Of a DNA stretch of 18,416 bases, positions 13,220-18,416 are shown piece after piece (within the stretch, counting starts at the first letter, position 1; each line of letters opens with the position of its first letter). The translations under genes were made by a program, and so were the position numbers. Source of the stretch: CANKHA01 sp034668825 (lineage in GTDB: Bacteria > Pseudomonadota > Alphaproteobacteria > Rhizobiales > Xanthobacteraceae); contig JAXDOR010000053.1 of NCBI GenBank assembly GCA_034668825.1, positions 1 to 18,416 on the forward strand, given 5' to 3'. The notes under the pieces were generated by a model that saw only the letters and a program-made list of their open reading frames with translations, was not told the origin of the DNA and did no database searches.

Positions 13220-13306
13220 CGTCATGGCCGGGCTTGTCCCGGCCATCCACGTCTTCGATAGCGCAGAATTAAGACGTGGATGCCAGGCACAAGGCCGGGC
13301 ATGACG
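13220..13306. repeat. cloverleaf-type palindromic repeat, copy 2
   Basis: It has the same plan as the element at 10918-11007: CGTC/GACG ends; ATGGCCGGG/CCCGGCCAT (13224-13246, loop CTTGT); CCACGTCTT/AAGACGTGG (13247-13279, 15-nt loop); and ATGCCAGGC/GCCGGGCAT (13280-13302, loop ACAAG, one A/G mismatch). The two copies agree in core and loops but differ in arm sequence and in the central loop. It lies just after the YqgE-family gene. Confidence 0.85.
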
Positions 13307-13321
13307 TGGTGAGATTTTAAT

Positions 13322-13337
13322 TCTACCGCGCCATTTC
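13322..13337. repeat. 16-bp direct repeat, left copy (flanks ModA-like gene)
   Basis: TCTACCGCGCCATTTC occurs here and again at 14198-14213, the latter covering the last codons and stop of the EAL gene. Read on the minus strand this copy would encode RIEMAR-stop, against RLEMAR-stop in the gene, with another stop three codons further upstream. It may be a gene-end remnant or a target duplication. Confidence 0.6.
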
Positions 13338-13387
13338 GATCCGGCCGCGCTAACATCGGGGACGAGGTGGGAAACGAGGGGATCGCA

Positions 13388-14149
13388 ATGACTCGTATCT
13401 TTGGCCTGGCGCTTTCGATCGCGATTCTATTCGCCGGCCCGGTCGGCGCAGCGGAGCTCAAGGTGATCTCAGCCGGCTCCGTGCGTGGACTGATCGCGGG
13501 GATGATCGAGGATTACACGCAAAAAACCGGGCAGAAATTCGACTTCGCCGTTGGCACTACCGGCCAATTGCGTGCCCTCATCGAGTCTGGTCAGCCCGCC
13601 GATCTGATCATTGCTTCGGCGCCGCTGATGGCCGATCTCGAAAAAACCGGCAAGATGCTGTCGGGAAGCCGCGCTGACCTCGGACGCGTCGGAATAGGCG
13701 TTGCCATTCGCGACGGCGCGCCGGCACCCGACGTCTCGACCGCGGCGGCGTTCAAGAAGACGATCATGGACGCCCGTTCGGTGGCCTACACCGATCCAGC
13801 CGAGGGCGGCACATCCGGTCTTTATTTCGTTGGCGTTCTCGATCGTTTCGGCATCGCCGACGACATCAAGAACAAAGCGGTGCTCACCAAAGGAGGACGC
13901 GAAGCTGCCCTGGAGGTCGCGGAGGGAAGAGCGGAGATCGGCGTTACCTTCATCAGCGAAATCCTCGCGGTCAAAGGCGCGAAACTGGCCGCGCCGGTAC
14001 CGGAGACGTTGCAGGATTACACCGTCTATGCCGCGGCGATCCCGGCGAGCAGCACCGATCCCACCAATGCGCGCGCCTTCATCGCCGTGCTTACGTCCCC
14101 GGAGATGGCGGGACGCTGGAAGGCTGCCGGTTTCGAGCCGCCGAAATAA
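13388..14149 (+). CDS. ModA-like (SBP_bac_11) extracellular substrate-binding protein
   Basis: The 253-residue product has a signal peptide (MTRIFGLALSIAILFAGPVG, cleavage about 21-22) and the fold of molybdate/tungstate-type binding proteins: AELKVISAGSVRGLIAGMIEDY near the N-terminus, TTGQLRALIESGQPADLIIAS, ADLGRVGIGVAIRDGAPAPD, the hinge VAYTDPAEGGTSGLYF and AEIGVTFISEILAVKGAKL. Typical ModA proteins have similar spacing, but true molybdate ligands cannot be confirmed from sequence, and many rhizobial homologues of this type have unknown ligands. No modB/modC-type permease or ATPase gene is adjacent, so it is an orphan here. GAGGGG six bases before the ATG at 13388 supports the start. It sits between a cloverleaf repeat and the convergent EAL gene, flanked by a 16-bp direct repeat. 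Confidence 0.85.
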   Translation: MTRIFGLALSIAILFAGPVGAAELKVISAGSVRGLIAGMIEDYTQKTGQKFDFAVGTTGQLRALIESGQPADLIIASAPLMADLEKTGKMLSGSRADLGRVGIGVAIRDGAPAPDVSTAAAFKKTIMDARSVAYTDPAEGGTSGLYFVGVLDRFGIADDIKNKAVLTKGGREAALEVAEGRAEIGVTFISEILAVKGAKLAAPVPETLQDYTVYAAAIPASSTDPTNARAFIAVLTSPEMAGRWKAAGFEPPK

Positions 14150-14168
14150 ATCATCGGTTTGGCACTTA

Positions 14169-14186
14169 CCTCCCCTTCAGGGGAGG
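14169..14186. repeat. short GC-rich hairpin between convergent genes
   Basis: CCTCCCC and GGGGAGG pair around a TTCA loop. It lies between the stops of the ModA-like gene and the EAL gene. Neither side has a U-run, so it is not a classical intrinsic terminator, though it could block 3' exonucleases on both transcripts. Confidence 0.5.
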
Positions 14187-14197
14187 GTGAATAAAAA

Positions 14198-14213
14198 TCT
14201 ACCGCGCCATTTC
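14198..14213. repeat. 16-bp direct repeat, right copy (3' end of EAL gene)
   Basis: TCTACCGCGCCATTTC, identical to 13322-13337. It contains the stop codon and the last codons (EMAR) of the EAL gene. Similarity continues loosely on both sides: GGTGA then an A/T-rich stretch before it, and CGG/CG matches after it. Confidence 0.6.
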
Positions 14214-17069
14214 CAGGCGGTCGGCGGTCAATAATTCCGTCGCCTTTTCCGCTGTCATCGGCTCGCCGAATGCATAGCCCTGCGCGTATTCGCACCCAAG
14301 CTGGTAAAGTTCGACAGCGTCAGAGTCAGTCTCCGCGCCTTCCGCCACCACTTCCATGCCGAGGTCATGCGCCAGCGCGATGATCGAGCGCAGGATCACC
14401 GGCCGGGTGCCCTTGGTGGTCGTGCGCACGAAGGATTGATCGATCTTGATGGTGTCGAACGGAAATCGCTGCAAATAGGATAGCGACGAATGGCCGGTGC
14501 CGAAGTCATCGAGCGCCAGACCGGCGCCGAGCTCGCGGATGCGCGTGAGCATCTGCGCCGCATGTTCCGGATTCTCCATGACCAGCGACTCGGTCAATTC
14601 CAGCTTCAGCGTACCGCGTATCAACCCAGAGCGTCCTAGCACTGTGCGTAGGTCGTGAATGAGGTCGTGGCGCAGCAACTGGCGCGACGACACGTTGACG
14701 TTGGCGAATACCGGATAGCGCGCGCGCGATCCGCGCTGCCAGATGGCAAGCTGGCGGGCGGTCTGTTCCAGGGCGAACAACCCAAGATCGACGATCAGCC
14801 CGATCTCCTCGGCGATGCTGATGAATTCCGCCGGCGACATCCGCCCCATTTTCGGATGATCCCACCGCGCCAGCGCTTCGAACCCGGCGACGGAACGGTC
14901 CTCCAGCCGGATGATAGGCTGGTACAGGAGTGTGATTTCGTTGCGCTCCAGCGCGCGCCGCAGATCGGATTCCAGCGACAGGCGGTCGTTCTTGCGCGCG
15001 CGCATCTGCGGCTTGAACACCTCGATACGGTCCCCGCCCATGCGCTTGGAATGATACATCGCAAGCTCGGCGTCCTTGAGAACTTCCTCGGTGCGGTGCG
15101 GCTGGCCGTCGGCCAGCGCGATCCCGATCGAGGCGGTGAGGAAGATTTCCCGGTCGTTGAAGGTGATCGGCGCGCGCAACGCGCGGCGCAGGGTTTCGGC
15201 GAAAGCAGTAACGCGGCCCGGCTCCCGCTCCGACAAAAGGATCAGCGCGAACTGATCGCCGGCCAAGCGCGCCAAGGTATCCTGCGGTTTCAGCAGCCGT
15301 CCGAGCCGGCGCGCCAGCGTCAGCAGGATCGAATCGCCGATGGCAATGCCGACCGAATCGTTGACCTGCTTGAAGCGGTCGAGATCGATGACGATGATGG
15401 CCGGACGGATTGCCGTGTCTGCTTTGGCGAAGCCGAGCACAGCCTCGAGCCGGTCGATGAACAATTCGCGGTTCGGCAACCCGGTGAGGTTGTCGTGGAC
15501 AGCGTCATGCAGCAGACGTTCCTCGGCGATCTTGAACTCGGTCACGTCGGTCAACGTGCCGACCAGACGCACCACCTCGCCATCGGAACCGACCACGGGA
15601 CGTGCCTTGAGCGCGAACCAGAGGAAGTGCCCATCGGGAGTACGCAGCCGGAAATCCTGCACCAGCCGTCCGCGCCGCTGTTCCAGCACACTGTCCAAGG
15701 AGGCGCGAAAGCGATCCCGATCCGAGGGATGCAGGACTTCGAGCCAGCGCGCCGCCGGGCCTTCCAGCGCGCCGCGTTTGAGCCCAAGCAGTTGCTCGGT
15801 CTCGGGACTGGTGAACACTTTGTCGGCGGAAACGTCCCAGTCCCAGATCATGTCCCCGGCGCCTGTCAGCGCGAGAGCACGTCTTTCGACATCTGAGACG
15901 ATGCCGTGGGTAAGCCCGCCGGCAAAGGCATGCTGCATCACCGTGAAACCGATCAGCATCACGATCAGCACCAGGCCTCCGAGCAAGGCCGGGCCGACAA
16001 TATCGTTGGTCATCGATCCGGTGACGGTCAGCGCGGCTGCGAATACCCAGACCACAAGCAAGAACCAAGTGGGGATCAGCAGCACCGCGCGGTCAAAGCC
16101 ATGCGTCGACAGATAGATGACCAGGCCGAATCCGAACACGGCCAACGCCGCGAGCGACATCCGCGCGATACCCGAAGCCACGGCGGGATCGAACAACGCG
16201 AGCCCAACCAGCGCCCCGAGAAAAACCACCCAGCCGAGCGTTATATGCACATAGCGCACGTGCCAGCGGTTGAGGTTGAGGTAGGCGAACAGGAAAACCA
16301 GCAGGGTTGCCGCCAGGATTGCCTCACCGGAGGCACGCCAGATCCGTTCGGTGGCGACGGGGAGGTCGAATACCTTGCCCCAGAAGCCGAAGTCGATGCC
16401 GATATAGACCAGCACCGCCCAGCTCAGCGCCGCCGCGGCGGGGAACATGACGTTGCCCTTCACCACGAACAGGATGGTGAGAAACAGCGCCAGCAGACCG
16501 GCGATGCCGATGACGATGCCGTAGTAGAGCGTGAAGCTGTTGATCTTGTCCTTGTAGGCGTCGGGCTCCCACAGATAGAGCTGCGGCAACTTGTCGGTGC
16601 GCAGCTCGGCGACGAAGGTGATGACCGCGCCGGGATCGAGCGTGATGCGGAAGATGTCGGCGGTGGCGCTGTCCTGCCGCTCCGGCGGCTCGCCGCTCGA
16701 GAGAATGTAGACGATGCGCGAGAGGCCAAGGTCGGGCCAGATCAGGCCGGAGCCGACCATGCGGTAGTGCGGCGCCACGATCAGGCGGTCGATCTGCTCG
16801 TCGCTGGAATTGGCGAGCGCGAAGACGGCCCAATTGGTGCTGCCTTCGCGCGCGGGCACTTGAATGCGGCGAACGATGCCGTCGGGACCGGGCGCCGCCG
16901 ATACTTGGATGCGGTCGACATCGGTCTTTTGCCGCTCCACTGCGTCGGTAAGATCGATGGCCGAAGCATCGAGGCGAACGTTCACCGCGTCCACGGCATG
17001 CGCGGCGGATGTGCCGATCAGGAGAGCGATGAGGATCGCCGCTGCTTTAGCGGCGCGCAAAAAACGCAA
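14199..17069 (-). CDS. membrane DISM-7TM/PAS/GGDEF/EAL c-di-GMP phosphodiesterase
   Basis: The 956-residue membrane protein has a signal peptide (1-25), a periplasmic all-beta sensor like 7TMR-DISMED (about 26-171), seven or eight membrane helices (about 179-381), a PAS domain (about 395-516), a GGDEF domain (about 525-690) and an EAL domain (about 700-950). The cyclase motif is AGDQF (603-607) rather than GGDEF, and the I-site is absent (PQDT), so cyclase activity is doubtful. The EAL domain is intact: FEALARW, FANVNVSSRQ, LELTES, LDDFGTGHSSLSYL, TIKIDQSF, VVAEGAET and YAQGYAFGEP. Expected activity is hydrolysis of c-di-GMP controlled by a periplasmic ligand. I prefer the TTG at 17069, preceded by AGGGAGG (17078-17084) at 8 nt, which puts the signal peptide at the N-terminus; an in-frame ATG at 17141 would add 24 residues. 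Confidence 0.92.
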   Translation of the reverse strand: MRFLRAAKAAAILIALLIGTSAAHAVDAVNVRLDASAIDLTDAVERQKTDVDRIQVSAAPGPDGIVRRIQVPAREGSTNWAVFALANSSDEQIDRLIVAPHYRMVGSGLIWPDLGLSRIVYILSSGEPPERQDSATADIFRITLDPGAVITFVAELRTDKLPQLYLWEPDAYKDKINSFTLYYGIVIGIAGLLALFLTILFVVKGNVMFPAAAALSWAVLVYIGIDFGFWGKVFDLPVATERIWRASGEAILAATLLVFLFAYLNLNRWHVRYVHITLGWVVFLGALVGLALFDPAVASGIARMSLAALAVFGFGLVIYLSTHGFDRAVLLIPTWFLLVVWVFAAALTVTGSMTNDIVGPALLGGLVLIVMLIGFTVMQHAFAGGLTHGIVSDVERRALALTGAGDMIWDWDVSADKVFTSPETEQLLGLKRGALEGPAARWLEVLHPSDRDRFRASLDSVLEQRRGRLVQDFRLRTPDGHFLWFALKARPVVGSDGEVVRLVGTLTDVTEFKIAEERLLHDAVHDNLTGLPNRELFIDRLEAVLGFAKADTAIRPAIIVIDLDRFKQVNDSVGIAIGDSILLTLARRLGRLLKPQDTLARLAGDQFALILLSEREPGRVTAFAETLRRALRAPITFNDREIFLTASIGIALADGQPHRTEEVLKDAELAMYHSKRMGGDRIEVFKPQMRARKNDRLSLESDLRRALERNEITLLYQPIIRLEDRSVAGFEALARWDHPKMGRMSPAEFISIAEEIGLIVDLGLFALEQTARQLAIWQRGSRARYPVFANVNVSSRQLLRHDLIHDLRTVLGRSGLIRGTLKLELTESLVMENPEHAAQMLTRIRELGAGLALDDFGTGHSSLSYLQRFPFDTIKIDQSFVRTTTKGTRPVILRSIIALAHDLGMEVVAEGAETDSDAVELYQLGCEYAQGYAFGEPMTAEKATELLTADRLEMAR

Positions 17070-17256
17070 AGCGTGGACCTCCCTCGCGGCGACTATGTTG
17101 TTCGCAACTTTTGCGATGATAGGCGTCCGGCGAACATGCACACGTTATCCAACTTTACGCCCATTTCGCGGCCCGCTTGCCACGCGCGAGGACGGCGCAA
17201 CGATGACTCGGAGAGTAGCGGGCCGGCAGGCCGAGAGCAAGGATTTGCCTGTTAGA

Positions 17257-18255
17257 TCAAAAGGTAAGCACGATCTTACCGATATGCGCGCTGGATTCCA
17301 TGCGCGCATGGGCGGCCGAAGCCTGGGTGAAGGGAAAGGTGCTGTCGATGACCGGCTTGACGCGGCCCGCCGCCAGCAGCGGCAGCACTTTGGCTTCGAT
17401 GGCGCGAGCAATGGCGGTCTTATCCTCCACGGAGCGCGAGCGCAGCGTCGAGCCGGTGTGATGCAGGCGTTTGAGCATGATCCGGCGGAAATCCACGTTG
17501 GCGCGGGGTGAGCCCTGGAACGCTATCTGCACGATGCGGCCTTCGACCGCCGCCGCCTCGTAATTGCGTTCGATATAGTCGCCGCCGATCATGTCGAGCA
17601 CGACATCCGCGCCTTTGCCTCCGGTCGCGGATTTGGTGGCGGCGACGAAGTCTTCGCTTTTATAGTTAATCGCGAGATCGGCGCCGAGCTTGCGCGCGGC
17701 CTCGCATTTTTCCGCCGATCCCGCAGTGGTGATGACCTTGGCGCCGAAAGCCTTGGCGAGCTGGATCGCCGTGGTGCCGATCCCTGACGTGCCGCCATGA
17801 ACCAGCAGCGTCTCGCCGCTTTTGAGCCCGCCGCGTTCGAAGACGTTATGCCAGACGGTGAAGAAGGTCTCCGGGATCGCGCCGGCTTCCACCATGGACA
17901 ATTTTTCCGGCACCAGCAGCGCATGCCCCTCATGCGCCAGGCAATATTCGGCGTAGCCCCCGCCGATCACCAGCGCCATCACTCTTTCGCCCACCTTCCA
18001 TCGGCTGGCATTGGGTCCAAGCGCGACTACTTCGCCGGCAATCTCTAGGCCGGGAATGTCAGGCGCACCTTTAGGCGGTGGATAGAGTCCTTGCCGCTGC
18101 ATCACGTCCGGACGGTTCACGCCGGCGGCGGTGACCTTCACGAGAATTTCGCCGGCGCCGGGCGAGGGGACGGGCCGCTCCTCGGGGACAAGGACCTCGG
18201 CTCCGCCTGGGGCGCTGATGCCGATGGCGGTCATACGATGAGGAACTGAATTCAT
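17257..18255 (-). CDS. NAD(P)H-quinone oxidoreductase, PIG3 family (medium-chain reductase)
   Basis: The 332-residue zinc-free medium-chain reductase has a GroES-like N-terminal domain (about 1-125, with AAGVNRPDVMQRQGLYPPPKGAPDIPGLEIAGEV) and a Rossmann domain whose NADPH loop is LLVHGGTSGIGTTAIQLAKA (150-169). The PIG3-type features are RQGLYPPP, GGGYAEYCLAHEGHALLVPE, IPETFFTVWHNVF and MLKRLHHTGSTLRSRSVEDK. Such enzymes reduce quinones with NADPH; the physiological substrate is unknown. AAAAAGG with a 5-nt spacer precedes the ATG at 18255, with a second ATG seven codons in (18234). It is divergent from the DUF1192 gene, and lies 187 bp upstream of the EAL gene on the same strand. Confidence 0.94.
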   Translation of the reverse strand: MNSVPHRMTAIGISAPGGAEVLVPEERPVPSPGAGEILVKVTAAGVNRPDVMQRQGLYPPPKGAPDIPGLEIAGEVVALGPNASRWKVGERVMALVIGGGYAEYCLAHEGHALLVPEKLSMVEAGAIPETFFTVWHNVFERGGLKSGETLLVHGGTSGIGTTAIQLAKAFGAKVITTAGSAEKCEAARKLGADLAINYKSEDFVAATKSATGGKGADVVLDMIGGDYIERNYEAAAVEGRIVQIAFQGSPRANVDFRRIMLKRLHHTGSTLRSRSVEDKTAIARAIEAKVLPLLAAGRVKPVIDSTFPFTQASAAHARMESSAHIGKIVLTF

Positions 18256-18283
18256 TTGGCCTTTTTAGGTCGGGACAGCGCAT

Positions 18284-18312
18284 GTGACAACCGCCGCTCG
18301 CGCCGCTATTTT
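18284..18312 (+). promoter_or_regulatory. possible promoter of the DUF1192 gene
   Basis: GTGACA (18284-18289), a 17-bp spacer and TATTTT (18307-18312) match the consensus at five and four positions. A start near 18319 leaves a leader of about 19 nt containing GGGAG. Confidence 0.45.
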
Positions 18313-18337
18313 CGGAAGGCAACGGGAGCAGGCGGCG

Positions 18338-18416
18338 ATGGCACGGGACGACGAAGAACTGCCGAAGAAGAAAATTGCCCATGAGATCGGGCAGGACCTC
18401 TATCTGATTTCGGCCG
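18338..18416 (+). CDS. DUF1192 family small protein, 5' end (partial)
   Basis: Only the first 26 codons are in the window (MARDDEELPKKKIAHEIGQD and on to LYLISA). The acidic start followed by PKKKI.HEIGQDL is the characteristic opening of alphaproteobacterial DUF1192 proteins, short helical proteins of about 60-70 residues with unknown function. GGGAGCAGGCGGCG precedes the ATG at 18338. The gene is divergent from the PIG3-type oxidoreductase across 82 bp. The rest lies beyond the window edge. Confidence 0.85.
   Translation, partial: MARDDEELPKKKIAHEIGQDLYLISA

Noticed and set aside
13388..14149. Confident molybdate transporter gene modA
   Set aside because: The fold fits but no modB/modC neighbours are present and ligand residues cannot be confirmed, so only a ModA-like call is made.
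17169..17225. CGGCCCGC/GCGGGCCG inverted repeat between the oxidoreductase and EAL genes
   Set aside because: Eight GC-only base pairs separated by about 40 nt are expected by chance in this base composition; no U-run follows.
14655..17255. Two long plus-strand open frames opposite the EAL gene
   Set aside because: Both lie antisense to clear PAS/GGDEF/EAL coding sequence; the translations are low-complexity and lack motifs or ribosome binding sites.
1..18416. CRISPR array, phage or insertion sequence
   Set aside because: No regularly spaced repeats, transposase, integrase or terminal inverted repeats with target duplications were found apart from the short elements listed.

Overview
The window is GC-rich chromosomal DNA that reads like a Hyphomicrobiales (Rhizobiales) alphaproteobacterium close to Bradyrhizobium, Afipia or Xanthobacteraceae. 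This placement is inferred from gene families: a DUF3551 secreted miniprotein, the cell-cycle regulator TrcR (DUF1013), DUF465 and DUF1192 small proteins, an S21 protein with a Gly/Pro tail, a Bug-type periplasmic receptor, and palindromic intergenic repeats built on a CCACGTCTT core. No 16S, tRNA, transposase, integrase, phage or CRISPR sequence was seen. Most of the window is housekeeping chromosome, with a few lineage-specific additions.

Layout. 1-2000: the 3' end of pntB (proton-translocating transhydrogenase), a DUF3551 miniprotein, a degenerate palindromic repeat, a DUF952 protein and a GreA/GreB-like factor, all on the plus strand. 2065-3359 (minus): a six-TPR lipoprotein and, upstream of it, rpsU, which has its own terminator. 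3658-4983: a fused PurC-PurE enzyme with the domain order of animal PAICS, divergent from rpsU. 5081-6843: a small GGDEF diguanylate cyclase and a Bug/TctC-like receptor. 6853-7459: two divergent DUF465 proteins with facing promoters, then a strong terminator. 7552-8250 (minus): trcR, divergent from an ispH-thrB-rnhA operon (8456-10896).

10918-13306: a thiol-redox pair on the minus strand (a DsbD-N-like secreted protein followed by a Prx5-type peroxiredoxin) and the divergent yqgE/algH-family gene, bracketed by two copies of an intergenic repeat that can fold as a cloverleaf. 13388-14149: an orphan ModA-like binding protein flanked by a 16-bp direct repeat, one copy of which is the 3' end of the next gene. 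14199-17069 (minus): a large DISM-7TM/PAS/degenerate-GGDEF/EAL protein. 17257-18255 (minus): a PIG3-type quinone oxidoreductase, divergent from the first codons of a DUF1192 gene that leaves the window.

Functionally, ispH, thrB and rnhA form a tight transcription unit; the DsbD-like gene and the peroxiredoxin probably share a transcript; and two c-di-GMP enzymes with opposite predicted activities (a GGDEF cyclase with an I-site, and an EAL phosphodiesterase with a decayed cyclase motif) lie within 10 kb. I found no clearly new multi-gene system. The items most worth a second look are the PAICS-like fusion, the cloverleaf repeats with internally compensated arms, and the direct repeat around the ModA-like gene.
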